Shown: positions 43,360-52,474 of the stretch, one piece after another
Position numbering within the stretch: position 1 is the stretch's first letter
How the letters are laid out: every line of letters starts with the position of its first letter
Origin: Bacillota bacterium
Lineage (GTDB): Bacteria > Bacillota > Clostridia > Lachnospirales > Lachnospiraceae
NCBI GenBank assembly: GCA_023423045.1
Contig: JAFAGA010000008.1
Coordinates: forward strand, 94,688-158,687
Length of the DNA: 64,000 bases
Direction: 5' to 3'
Made by a program: the position numbers and the translations under genes
The notes under the pieces: model-generated
Told to the model about the DNA's origin: nothing
The model's database searches: none
The model's input: only the letters and a program-made list of their open reading frames with translations

Positions 43360-44304
43360 TCAGACCACCAGATGCCCCCGTTTCTCCGAAACCGTGATAG
43401 TCGCTTCGATTCCTGAGTTAAACTGTAAATAATCGCTTTCCATACCATCACTGAATATCACTCCGTTTTCCGGCATCTGGGACAATATCTTTAAGGGCTG
43501 CCCTTGCGTCACAGTTCCAAAAACAAGATTCGTTCCCGAGGTTTTGCTGGGAAAGGGTTCGCGGACGGAAAAATACAGATAATCAATATTCCAGGGAAGA
43601 CTTCTTTCCTGCGGCACCTCGATTCTTTTGCCGGATATTCCGTTCACTATGTTCATCGCACCTGCCAGTATGCTTTTTAACCAGCCGGTGGAACCAAACC
43701 CTGTCGATACAATAATTCCGCTGGAGGATTGGTATTCACACTGCTCCCCCAGCCGGAGGAGATACCTTGCGGATACGTGAGTCCTTTGTCCGATGAAAAG
43801 ATCATTGACCGCACAAATGGTCTGACCGTCATTTAAGACGGCCTTTGCCATGGAAACCTCTTTCACCTGTCTTCCGTTTTTGAAGACCTCCGGCACAACC
43901 AGTTTCAAATCCGCAACTGTAAATGGCAGCAGCACGCCATCCCATCTGGCAGGATCCGGATTCACTCCGATCAGCGGCTGGTTGGAAAGATATTTCAGAG
44001 TATTGGCTACCAGCCCGTCCTGACCCACCACCACTACAATATCCTCCTCGCCGAATATGAAATTAGGCACATACTCCCGGTCCACAACCTGAACTCTCCC
44101 CAGCCCCTCCAGCTGGCTGTGCGCATTTGCTATCGCCCTTTTATACCGCTCATCCTCGGCAATATAGTCCGAAAAATCACTGCCCATGTGCTCAATATAA
44201 AACTTAGCCTGGGCTATGGTGTTATACCTGGTGATCAAATCCTCCAGCCGGGTTTTTCTTTTTATCAAAACAATCTTCTTTTCGCTTAACCGTTCCATCA
44301 TCAT
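43360..44304 (-). CDS. NAD-kinase-fold protein of unknown substrate
   Basis: This 314-residue protein resembles the ATP-NAD kinase family. The phosphate loop, usually GGDG, reads VGQDGLVANTL at about residue 93, keeping the catalytic Asp. The NE-type NAD contact is AVNDLFIG at about 165. The glycine loop reads STGFGSTGWLKS instead of the common TPTGSTAY. About 80 N-terminal residues are unlike housekeeping NAD kinases. It could phosphorylate NAD or a related nucleotide or lipid (the fold is shared with diacylglycerol and sphingosine kinases). It overlaps the SPFH gene by 4 bases. Confidence 0.75.
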   Translation of the reverse strand: MMMERLSEKKIVLIKRKTRLEDLITRYNTIAQAKFYIEHMGSDFSDYIAEDERYKRAIANAHSQLEGLGRVQVVDREYVPNFIFGEEDIVVVVGQDGLVANTLKYLSNQPLIGVNPDPARWDGVLLPFTVADLKLVVPEVFKNGRQVKEVSMAKAVLNDGQTICAVNDLFIGQRTHVSARYLLRLGEQCEYQSSSGIIVSTGFGSTGWLKSILAGAMNIVNGISGKRIEVPQERSLPWNIDYLYFSVREPFPSKTSGTNLVFGTVTQGQPLKILSQMPENGVIFSDGMESDYLQFNSGIEATITVSEKRGHLVV

Positions 44305-45317
44305 TTTGATTCCTTCATCAATTCCTGAAGTAAATCAGGAGAGATATTAAGCTGGCCTATCTGCCCGGCCTTCTCCGCCAATTCCTGGAATGCGATTGCA
44401 ATGAGCTTATTCGGCTGCATACCGATGCTGGCTAGGGACTGTATCACATTGGGATTAATCCCTTCCAGGGCTCTCATAACGGCGGACAGCTCATAGGCCT
44501 TTGCATCCGCTTCCGCCTTTGAATTCTCAACGGATAGCTCAATCAGGTCCTTTTTCTTCTCCTCCAGAGTGGTTTCAAAATCCATCTGTTCCTCTTTCAG
44601 CTGGTTTTGCTTTTGCTGGACGGCCCTCTCCGCTTCTATCTGAGTTTCTCTCACCTGTTTTTTCTTGTTCTCAATGGCAATTTCAGTATTGAATTCGTTT
44701 TCCTTTACACGTCTTTCCTGCTCAATCGATGCATTCCGTCTCTCATAAATAGCCTCGTCGGCCTTCTTAAGAATTTGTTCTCTTGCCTGCGCTTCCAGAG
44801 CTCTGGAGGTTTCCTTGTTGGGAAGTATGGCAAGGATGGAGAGTCCTAAGATCTCTATTCCAAGAAGGTCTATTTCTTCATTCTCCCTGATTTCTTCCAG
44901 TATCCCCTTTGCCAGTGCATCGCTGGATTTAATGGCATCCTTTAGCTGCAATCTCTCCAATGTCTTTTTGGTTAACACTCTTACTATGTTTATAACCCTT
45001 TGCGGCAGTTTTTGGGGATCCTCCGAGGCATATCCTTTTCCTTTCATGTTGAGGGTATAATTAAGAAAACCTGCGATCTTCTTCCGGTCGATAATTCTGA
45101 ATATAATCTGTCCCTGAACCGTTACCGTCTGAAAGTCCGAGGTAACCTCCTCAAAGATAAAGGGTGTGTCTACACTTCCCACCGGCACAACCACGATGGA
45201 GGTTGTAGGTGCATAGTAACAGAAGGATATTCCCGCGCCTTCCTTTACTATCTTGCCGTTCCTGTACTTTAAGACATACTCACTAGGCTGAAACTTAATG
45301 AATCTGAAACCAAACAT
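44301..45317 (-). CDS. SPFH/band-7 domain protein
   Basis: This 338-residue protein has a band-7 domain in residues about 10-190 (DFQTVTVQGQIIFRI and VRVLTKKTLERLQLKDAIKS). A long charged coiled coil follows at about 185-275, rich in Glu, Lys and Gln (EQERRVKENEFNTEIAIENK). A small C-terminal domain (about 280-338) contains ALEGINPNVIQSLASIGMQP. There is no clear N-terminal transmembrane helix. SPFH proteins such as flotillins and stomatins assemble large rings on membranes. Its coupling to the kinase-fold gene (ATGA overlap) suggests a common complex or pathway. Confidence 0.9.
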   Translation of the reverse strand: MFGFRFIKFQPSEYVLKYRNGKIVKEGAGISFCYYAPTTSIVVVPVGSVDTPFIFEEVTSDFQTVTVQGQIIFRIIDRKKIAGFLNYTLNMKGKGYASEDPQKLPQRVINIVRVLTKKTLERLQLKDAIKSSDALAKGILEEIRENEEIDLLGIEILGLSILAILPNKETSRALEAQAREQILKKADEAIYERRNASIEQERRVKENEFNTEIAIENKKKQVRETQIEAERAVQQKQNQLKEEQMDFETTLEEKKKDLIELSVENSKAEADAKAYELSAVMRALEGINPNVIQSLASIGMQPNKLIAIAFQELAEKAGQIGQLNISPDLLQELMKESK

Positions 45318-45375
45318 AATCTTGCCCCCTTTGATTATAAATAATTAAATTGCTTTATATTTTTTGACACTTTGA

Positions 45376-47451
45376 TTACAGACCGGTTTTCTCAATTACA
45401 ACAATGCAGGTGCTGTCAGGCAGCCTTACCAAGTTCCTTCTCTCATCAAAGAATTCTATTTTCTGGGAGAGCGCTATGGTATACCCCTCCTGCAGAAAAT
45501 GCTTAAACTCAACTATCTTGGCCAGGCTGCCCAGGGTGGAAGCGATAAACTCCTGATACCCGCTGGGGGTGAAATACCCGAATTGCTCGTTCACCTCATG
45601 GACATAGGATTTCTCTCCCCAGGTATAGGTATAAAGAAATTCCATGGCATCGTTTACCGGCATCAGCACCTCGTTCTGCCCTATTACGGTGTATTCTATC
45701 TCCCTGCCCTTGAAATCCCCGGCATACCTCTCTAAAAACTGCATCCCCTCCTCACACAAAAAGCGGATGATCCGTTTCTCCTCGGCAGGCTCCGTCATAA
45801 TTCCGTCCCGGATAATAATTCTTCCGCCCTCCGGTAGGACCTCAAACACACTCTGGAATGCAGCGGCCAGGGTCTCATAATTAAATTTTCTTCCATTGTA
45901 CTCAATATAAGAGAACAGCTCATGCAGGACGGAACAAAAGATTACGGTATCGATACTTCCTTTTTCAATATATTGGCTCAGATTAAGAGCATCACCGTAT
46001 AGCACATCCCATTTGCGGTTTTCAAGCTGTTTCTTCTTGTTTAAGCTATCCAGAACATTCTGCGCAATATCGACGCCCAATACCCTCTTCTCCGGATATC
46101 TCTCCTCGATGAGATCCATTAAGGCTCCCCCGCCCGGACCGATATCCACGATGCTTTCCCCCACAATATAGTCAAGTATCACCTTCTTATAGTCGATGGA
46201 CTGATTCATGGTTGCCAGGTATTTCTCTTCCTCATAAAATCGGTCATATTTATCCTTTCTAAGTCCGAACAGGTCAAATAGCAGGATGATGGCACTTTCA
46301 TAAAGCACATCGGATGTCTCAGCCTCAATGCAGAATTCGATGAGCTTACTGCCGGCTGCGGAAAACCGGAAGGTAAAGAACACCGTATTATCCACGCTTT
46401 CATAAAGGCCTACCTCCGGAGCAACATGCAGGCTTTCCTTATGGCGTCCCTCCAATATATCCGATACCGTGATTTCAGAGAGATATTTTTCAATGATCCT
46501 TTTTTTGTAGATATTGACCCTCTTCTTACCCTCATGCTGATAATAAACGGCCTTCATAAGCTGTTCAAAGCTGATGTGCTTCACCTTGCTTAAATCTGCT
46601 TTCCGTGAGATCAGCAAAAATATCTTTACGAACTCCTCAAATGAAAAATCAAACAGTGCGGCCTCTACATACCACAAATTAGCCGTATCAAATAAGTCAG
46701 ACAGTTCTTTTACCGCTTTCGGAACAGAAAGAAATTTTTCATATTCGATGTCAAAATTCTCACCGTTTTTGATGGAGACAGCTCTTAAACGCCTGATTCT
46801 TTCCTTGAAGCTGTATTGCTTATCAAATTGTCCGCTGACAATGAGTTCAATTATTTCAGCAGCCTGTGCGCTTATATTCTCCCATATATCTTCGTCAACG
46901 GCAGTTACAATGCAGCAATTGAGCACCTTTAATATCTCTTTCATTTCTTCGGCCGAAACGCATCCCTCTTCAACAAGGCTATATAAGGGCATATTATCCT
47001 CCAGCGGTACCTCACCCCTTATGTACTGCCCGATCAGGCCATGGGTCCGAATCAGCTGGTATACTATCCTTTTGGTTTCGGGGTCCAATTCACCGGACTC
47101 CTCCAGATAGATTTCCGCAGAGCCAATATTATGCACAAAAAGGTTGCAGCCCTGCTCCATCCAGAGCTTTCTTTGATGCTGCAGCCCGGATTTAGCCACC
47201 TCGGACCATTTCAGGGTTTCCTCAATCAAGTGGGCCTGACTCTCATTTAGCGGAAAGTTTGCAAGCACTTTCAGAGTCTTCTCCACATAGCATAGTACAT
47301 AATTGTTTTTTACCTCTTCCAAAGAATGAATCCGTTCGAAATTAATATTGGGTTCTGATGTCAGCACTAAATACTTCAGCCATTTTTCATTCTTCAGAAT
47401 CTGCCAGTCTCCGTTATTTACTTTTTCAATCGCTGTTAATGATTTCAGCAT
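45376..47451 (-). CDS. Large SAM-dependent methyltransferase with unknown N-terminal domain
   Basis: This 691-residue protein has no recognised domain in the first 420 residues, which are mostly alpha-helical and charged. A Rossmann methyltransferase follows: motif I IVDIGPGGGALMDLI near residue 435, motif II VLGVDIAQNVLDSL, and a VIFCSVLHELFSY segment that resembles the post-I/motif IV region. No signal peptide is present. Start and stop codons interlock with the upstream Nudix gene (7-base overlap). The substrate is unknown; the neighbours suggest a nucleotide- or NAD-related small molecule. Confidence 0.8.
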   Translation of the reverse strand: MLKSLTAIEKVNNGDWQILKNEKWLKYLVLTSEPNINFERIHSLEEVKNNYVLCYVEKTLKVLANFPLNESQAHLIEETLKWSEVAKSGLQHQRKLWMEQGCNLFVHNIGSAEIYLEESGELDPETKRIVYQLIRTHGLIGQYIRGEVPLEDNMPLYSLVEEGCVSAEEMKEILKVLNCCIVTAVDEDIWENISAQAAEIIELIVSGQFDKQYSFKERIRRLRAVSIKNGENFDIEYEKFLSVPKAVKELSDLFDTANLWYVEAALFDFSFEEFVKIFLLISRKADLSKVKHISFEQLMKAVYYQHEGKKRVNIYKKRIIEKYLSEITVSDILEGRHKESLHVAPEVGLYESVDNTVFFTFRFSAAGSKLIEFCIEAETSDVLYESAIILLFDLFGLRKDKYDRFYEEEKYLATMNQSIDYKKVILDYIVGESIVDIGPGGGALMDLIEERYPEKRVLGVDIAQNVLDSLNKKKQLENRKWDVLYGDALNLSQYIEKGSIDTVIFCSVLHELFSYIEYNGRKFNYETLAAAFQSVFEVLPEGGRIIIRDGIMTEPAEEKRIIRFLCEEGMQFLERYAGDFKGREIEYTVIGQNEVLMPVNDAMEFLYTYTWGEKSYVHEVNEQFGYFTPSGYQEFIASTLGSLAKIVEFKHFLQEGYTIALSQKIEFFDERRNLVRLPDSTCIVVIEKTGL

Positions 47452-48350
47452 AAGTCTCCTCCTGTCGGGTTAAACCGGAATAGCTTTGACGGTCTGTGGC
47501 CTGCATTCCTGGTATATTGGTTGGTTTCTATCACCATGGGTGCTGTCTTTCTTCTGAAATTTGCTTTCAACAGCTCCGTATCCAGAATAACCTCGTATAC
47601 CTGCTGAAGCTCCGTAAGGGTGAACAGCTCAGGCATCAGGTTAAATGCAATGTCCGTATACTCAATTTTATTGCGCAGCCTCTCAATTCCATATTCTATG
47701 ATTTTGGCATGGTCAAAAGCGATCCCCTGGGACTCGACCACCTCTCTGGTTACCTTTGTTACTTTGCCTTCCACCGTTTTTATGATTTTTATCATTGCGG
47801 ACAGCTTATTTTCACCGTTATATAGAGATAATTTAAACAGCCTTTGCAGAATATATCCCCCTTCCGTCACCGTCTTCTGCTCCTGATGCAGTTTGCATGA
47901 AACAGTAAACCATCGTGCGTCAGCCGCATCATCGCTGGCCCTGATATCAAGCGACGAACTGTCAACCAACGCCATATAAGAAGCGCTTATCACCCTGGTG
48001 CGCGGATCCCTGGCCGCATCTCCCCAAGTATAGAGCTGTTCCATATAGATATGATCAACATTGGTTTCTTCCTTTAATTCTCTTAAGGCTGCCGTCTCCA
48101 GGCTTTCATCCATTTTGACAAACCCTCCCGGCAAAGCCCATTGCCCAAGGCAGGGATGATCGCCCCGCTGAATCATCAATAGCCTCAAAACCTTCTCCGG
48201 GAGCTTTCTATAGTTCTCCTTCTCCTCTTCGGATACCGTAAACACCAGCATATCCACTGTCACCGAAGGCCGCTCATATTTGCCCGCATCATATGCCGCT
48301 AGAAATTGCTCCTCGGAAAGTCCCTGTTTATTCTTTAAATTATTATTCAT
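47445..48350 (-). CDS. NrtR-type Nudix transcriptional regulator
   Basis: This 301-residue protein combines a Nudix domain (about 30-175) with a C-terminal winged helix (about 195-301). The Nudix box GFVKMDESLETAAL-REL-KEE is intact in its catalytic residues, with Asn replacing the last Gly, so it may still hydrolyse. The C-terminal part (FDHAKIIEYGIERLRNKIEY; LFTLTELQQVYEVIL; NFRRK) is diagnostic of NrtR, which represses NAD-synthesis genes and senses ADP-ribose. It heads the four-gene cluster and overlaps the methyltransferase gene. A dyad covers its promoter (48386-48425). Confidence 0.88.
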   Translation of the reverse strand: MNNNLKNKQGLSEEQFLAAYDAGKYERPSVTVDMLVFTVSEEEKENYRKLPEKVLRLLMIQRGDHPCLGQWALPGGFVKMDESLETAALRELKEETNVDHIYMEQLYTWGDAARDPRTRVISASYMALVDSSSLDIRASDDAADARWFTVSCKLHQEQKTVTEGGYILQRLFKLSLYNGENKLSAMIKIIKTVEGKVTKVTREVVESQGIAFDHAKIIEYGIERLRNKIEYTDIAFNLMPELFTLTELQQVYEVILDTELLKANFRRKTAPMVIETNQYTRNAGHRPSKLFRFNPTGGDLC

Positions 48351-48385
48351 TCTTGCACCACCATCGTTTTACTAATATTTTTAAT

Positions 48386-48425
48386 TTGATATTATCAATA
48401 TAATACTATCTATTTCTTTTGTCAA
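48386..48425 (-). promoter_or_regulatory. Promoter and dyad operator of the NrtR-methyltransferase-SPFH-kinase cluster
   Basis: TTGACA (48425-48420), a 17-base spacer and TATATT (48402-48397) give a strong promoter reading into the NrtR-type gene. The perfect dyad TTGATA-T-TATCAA (48386-48398) touches the -10 box and covers the expected transcript start. This is where an autorepressor would bind. Assignment to the NrtR-type protein is inferred. Confidence 0.75.
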
Positions 48426-48593
48426 TCATTTTTTTATTATCATTAATTACTGCGTCAACGCCTGTCGTAGAAATTATGATCTCTTTAACGATGAAAACCA
48501 TCTTCACGCACAATGCTTATTCTTAAAAATCAAGTTACAGATAATATATTATTTATAAATTCAAGGCAAATTGCAGGAAAGGAAGAAACAGAA

Positions 48594-48698
48594 ATGACAG
48601 AGCAGGATTTCTGTGATAAAATGGATACAGGGAATATGACAGAAACACATTTGGAGAAAAAACATAAGCTAAAAAGGAGGAAAATATGGATACCATAA
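48594..48698 (+). CDS. Possible 34-codon ORF upstream of tag
   Basis: An ATG preceded by GGAAAGGAAG opens a 34-residue highly charged frame (ending LKRRKIWIP) whose stop lies 13 bases inside the tag gene. A good ribosome binding site and overlap suggest translational coupling to tag. No family is recognised and it may be non-coding. Confidence 0.35.
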   Translation: MTEQDFCDKMDTGNMTETHLEKKHKLKRRKIWIP

Positions 48699-49246
48699 GG
48701 TGCGATTGGGCAAACAGGAGCGAATTAGAGAAAAAGTACCATGATACGCAATGGGGAAAACCTGTTCATAATGATAAAGAGCTTTTTAAAAGGCTTATTT
48801 TAGAAGGAAAACAAGCTGGTTTAAGCTGGGCTACGATTTTAGCAAAAATGGACACCCTCTGTCAGGCTTTTGATCATTTCGATCCGGACAGATTAATTAC
48901 ATATGATGACAAAAAAATAGATGAATTATTAACAAATGACGGCATTATTAAAAACCGTTTAAAAGTGAATGCCGTGGTACACAATGCAAAAATGTATTTT
49001 AGCCTGTGTGAAAAATATGGCTCACTGGACACGTTCCTCTGGAACCATGTTAATGGTGAGCCGGTGATAAACCATTGGGAAAAGGTCGAAGACATTCCGG
49101 CAAGTACCGCATTGTCAGATACAATCAGCAAACAACTCAAAAAGGAAGGCTTTAAATTTGTCGGGTCAACCACTATATATGCTTTCATGCAAGCTATCGG
49201 TATGGTCAATGACCACATAGTATCCTGCAGTTTTCGCGACGCTTAG
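48686..49246 (+). CDS. tag: DNA-3-methyladenine glycosylase I
   Basis: This 186-residue protein removes 3-methyladenine from alkylated DNA. The N-terminal RCDWANRSELEKKYHDTQWG provides the zinc-ligand Cys and His, and the C-terminal NDHIVSCSFRD supplies the second His and Cys. These four residues define the zinc snap of Tag. EGKQAGLSWATIL is the helix that lines the base pocket. AAAAAGGAGG precedes the start. Confidence 0.96.
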   Translation: MDTIRCDWANRSELEKKYHDTQWGKPVHNDKELFKRLILEGKQAGLSWATILAKMDTLCQAFDHFDPDRLITYDDKKIDELLTNDGIIKNRLKVNAVVHNAKMYFSLCEKYGSLDTFLWNHVNGEPVINHWEKVEDIPASTALSDTISKQLKKEGFKFVGSTTIYAFMQAIGMVNDHIVSCSFRDA

Positions 49247-49301
49247 CTCTTCCTCAGACATTCTTTTCCGCCTATCTACGGTCCAGGCACAAGTGAAGCC
49301 C

Positions 49302-49892
49302 TCATTGGCTACGATCCTCCGTCTTGCTTTTCTTGCAATTGGTATCCAGGGGCAGCCCGTAGTAGCTTCCTTTGTACAGGTTTGTGGATAACGGGCCTTC
49401 CAGGAAGCTTTCCTTGTTCGCATTAAAGTCGTCAAAGCTGTTTAAATCCACCAGTCCCCCCTGCTTCGCATAGGATGCGGTGTTGACAATATCAATTCTC
49501 GCCACATCCGGCGCCTGTCCGGTTCCAAAGGCAGTTACAATCATCTGGTGGTACTGGCTGCTGTCCTGTCTTACGGCTTCGATTTTGACATTGGGATGAA
49601 CCTGTTCCCACATCGGAAGCACGATGTTCTCAAACTGGGCCGCTTCTCCGTCACCGTAGGTATGCCAGAAGGTTAAGGTAAGCTGCTCCTCCCCGCCTGC
49701 AGCCGGAGCATCGTCCGCTGCATTGTCTGCCGTTTTATCCGCTGCTGCTTCACCGGCTGCCGCCCCATTGGCCCCCGTATTCCCCGTTGCATTTTCATCA
49801 GGCACATTCTTCTTACCGCATCCTACTGCTGATGTAAGGATAAGGAGCAGTGCCAGAAACATTGATAATAGTTTTGCCATCTTTTTACTCAT
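49302..49892 (-). pseudogene. Truncated family 1 solute-binding lipoprotein
   Basis: The start at 49892 follows GGGAGGT. The 196 codons encode a normal lipobox (SAVGC), an Ala/Gly/Asp-rich linker and the first third of an SBP family 1 domain (LTLTFWHTYGDGEAAQFENI). The frame stops soon after GSYYGLPLDTN, where family members continue for some 250 residues. Sequence between 49250 and 49330 belongs to another unidentified fragment. No permease genes are nearby. It is a 3'-truncated gene. Confidence 0.8.
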
Positions 49893-50031
49893 TTTACTAC
49901 CTCCCTGGATTTCGATGTGTTTCATGAACTTATTATAAATTCTTTTACCGGTCTAGGTAATAAACACAAACTAGATTATTTGTATTTTAGCGACTTTTAT
50001 ATTCCAAAGGAAAACAAAAACACAAAAGCCT

Positions 50032-52398
50032 CTATTGGACTATTCTTATATTCTTCGCGCGGCAGCAGGCTTTTATATCTCCCTCCGTCTGTTTAAACAA
50101 TTCCGTAAATTGATCCCCCTCAGCGATCACAACCTCTTCCATTTCTGTTTTCATGGACAGGGCATTCTCAGACTTATACTTTCTTGCTTTTGCAATAACC
50201 TCCTTTAGCTTCTCTCCGAAGAGGAGGATTTCATGATCAAGCGGTTTTTCCGCTTCCCAATGCAGCCTGTGCAATGAAATAGTGCCTTCCCTCTGTCTGA
50301 AAAATTCCTGATAAATATATTCCGTGATATGCGGAACATAAACAGCGTATAGCTTTAACACATTCAGCATGCAGTAATACAGGGCGTATTGGGCCGATTG
50401 CCGCTCTTTATGACCATGTATTTCCGGCTGATACAAGCGTTCCTTAACGATTTCCAGATAATAATCGCATAAATCCTTCCAGAAAAAGTCATCCACTTCA
50501 TGTCGGGCCGCTCCTATTTCATACTGTTCAAGAAGCTTTCCTGCATTCATTACAGTTTGCCTGCACCCCTCCATTATCCACCGGTCCACCGGCATCAAGC
50601 GTGCTTCTCCGTCCAGGTCAATATCCTGTAGATGAGAGATTGAGAACCTGGATGCATTCCACAGCTTTGTGATAAATCTCTTGGCTATCCTCAAATCATC
50701 CGCAGAAAAAAAGGTATCTGTCCCCAGTCTGGAATTCGCGGCCCAATATCTTATGACATCGGCAGAATGCTCTTCAATAAGCAATTGGGGCGACAATCCG
50801 GAATTGCTCTTTGATTTGCTGAGCTTCTCTCCCTTTTTGGCAAGAACAAAGCCACAGATCATGATATCCTTCCATGGGATTAGCCCCGTATGATAAAGAC
50901 TTTTCACGATTGTATAAAACGCCCACGTGCGTATAATTTCATGGGCCTGTGTTCTTAAGCTCATCGGCAAAAGCCTGTCTGAGTTATCATTTTCTTCGCC
51001 CCATTTTGCATTGATCTGAGGAGTGACGGATGAGGTAGCCCAGGTATCCAAAACCGAGCTTTCAGGCACAAATTCCTCACATCCGCAGGAACAGGGCCGG
51101 CCAGGCTTTGTTTCCGCAGGATTGACAGGCAGCATCTCCTCATCTGCAATTATGACCTCACCGCAATCCTTGCAATACCATAGGGGGAAAGGAACACCAA
51201 AGTAACGCTGGCGGGATATGCACCAATCCCACTTAAGATTTTCAACCCATAACAGATATCTGTTTTTCATATGCTCCGGATACCAGTTAATCTCCTCAGC
51301 CGCTTTTAAAAACAGCTCCTTATTCGTAAGAATATCGATATACCACTGTTTTGACGGTATGATCTCAATTTCCCTCCCGCAGCGTTCGTGCACGGCAACC
51401 GTATGAGTGATGTTTTTTGACTCTGAGAGAAATCCATTTTCCAAGAGCAGACGGATTATCTCCTTCCTGGCGGCCAAGACCCTCAATCCTCCAATTAGCG
51501 GAACCCCTTCCTCGATTGTACCGTCAGGCAGGATAATCTTCCGGTAAGGCAGCTTATGCTTCTCGTACCATTCTACATCGGTGCTGTCACCAAAGGTCGC
51601 GCACATAACCACACCGGTCCCTTTCTCCATCTCAACCTTTTCGTCTGCCAATATGGGAATTTCATAATCATAGAGAGGAACAACGGCTTTTTCTCCAATA
51701 TATTTTGTGAATCTGTAATCCTGTGGATGAACAAACAGGCAGACACAGCCGTACAACAGCTCGGGCCTTGTTGTGGCAACTACTAATTCTTCCTCACCCA
51801 CCTTAAATTCAACATAGTGAAAGGCGGTGTCTTTTTCAACGGCTTCCAGCTCCGCCTGGGCAATTGAGGTTTGACATTCCGTACACCACAAAACCGGCGA
51901 TTCCTTCATATATGCCTTGCCGTCTTTCAAAAGCCTGATAAAGGATTTTTGGGATATCCGCTGAACCGTCGGATTAATCGTTTCATACTGAAGCGACCAG
52001 TCAACGGAAAAGCCCAGGGACTGCCACAAATCCTTAAACTCTTCTTCATATTTTGCGGAAACCGCAGTGCATCTTTTAACAAACTCACTTCTCGGAAGGT
52101 TTTTGGCAAGGATACCCTCATCCTTTTCCACAAGCCTCTCCGTCGGCAATCCGTTATCATCAAAGCCAAAGGGATAAAAAACATTACAGCCCTGCATTCG
52201 TTTGAAACGGGCTATCATCTCCGCCTGTGTATAGGAAAAGATATGCCCGATGTGCAGGCTGCCGCTGACAGTGGGCGGCGGAGTATCGATAGAATAGATT
52301 TCATTTTGACTCTTCCAATCAAAGCTGTAGATGGAATTTTCCTTCCAAAAGTTTTGCATCTGTTTTTCCGCTTGCTTAAAATCATAATTTTTCTGCAT
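50032..52398 (-). CDS. valS: Valyl-tRNA synthetase, archaeal-like type
   Basis: The start at 52398 is set by CTAGGAGGT; an upstream in-frame ATG at 52470 lies in the T-box terminator region. The 788-residue class I synthetase has GSLHIGHIFSYTQAEMIARF near residue 44 and GEKLSKSKSN near residue 530. The editing domain (CP1) is present. GFDDNGLPTERLVEK matches the archaeal/Rickettsia-like ValRS branch rather than the usual bacterial form (GTDHAGIAT). The protein also lacks the long C-terminal coiled coil of bacterial ValRS. A T-box leader controls it. This is probably a second or transferred ValRS. Confidence 0.88.
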   Translation of the reverse strand: MQKNYDFKQAEKQMQNFWKENSIYSFDWKSQNEIYSIDTPPPTVSGSLHIGHIFSYTQAEMIARFKRMQGCNVFYPFGFDDNGLPTERLVEKDEGILAKNLPRSEFVKRCTAVSAKYEEEFKDLWQSLGFSVDWSLQYETINPTVQRISQKSFIRLLKDGKAYMKESPVLWCTECQTSIAQAELEAVEKDTAFHYVEFKVGEEELVVATTRPELLYGCVCLFVHPQDYRFTKYIGEKAVVPLYDYEIPILADEKVEMEKGTGVVMCATFGDSTDVEWYEKHKLPYRKIILPDGTIEEGVPLIGGLRVLAARKEIIRLLLENGFLSESKNITHTVAVHERCGREIEIIPSKQWYIDILTNKELFLKAAEEINWYPEHMKNRYLLWVENLKWDWCISRQRYFGVPFPLWYCKDCGEVIIADEEMLPVNPAETKPGRPCSCGCEEFVPESSVLDTWATSSVTPQINAKWGEENDNSDRLLPMSLRTQAHEIIRTWAFYTIVKSLYHTGLIPWKDIMICGFVLAKKGEKLSKSKSNSGLSPQLLIEEHSADVIRYWAANSRLGTDTFFSADDLRIAKRFITKLWNASRFSISHLQDIDLDGEARLMPVDRWIMEGCRQTVMNAGKLLEQYEIGAARHEVDDFFWKDLCDYYLEIVKERLYQPEIHGHKERQSAQYALYYCMLNVLKLYAVYVPHITEYIYQEFFRQREGTISLHRLHWEAEKPLDHEILLFGEKLKEVIAKARKYKSENALSMKTEMEEVVIAEGDQFTELFKQTEGDIKACCRAKNIRIVQ

Positions 52399-52474
52399 AG
52401 CAATACCTCCTAGGGATTTTACGAACACAAACAACAAGAAGCGGCAAGCCGATTCTTTTATGTTAAACAAATAA

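Noticed and set aside
49250..49435. Frame overlapping the end of the truncated binding protein (reads NEGFTCAWTVDRRKR in part)
   Set aside because: May be a fragment of another gene, but I could not identify it and there is no start, so it is not listed as a gene.
51871..52413. 180-codon plus-strand frame opposite the valS 5' end
   Set aside because: Antisense to HIGH-motif coding sequence and without a ribosome binding site.
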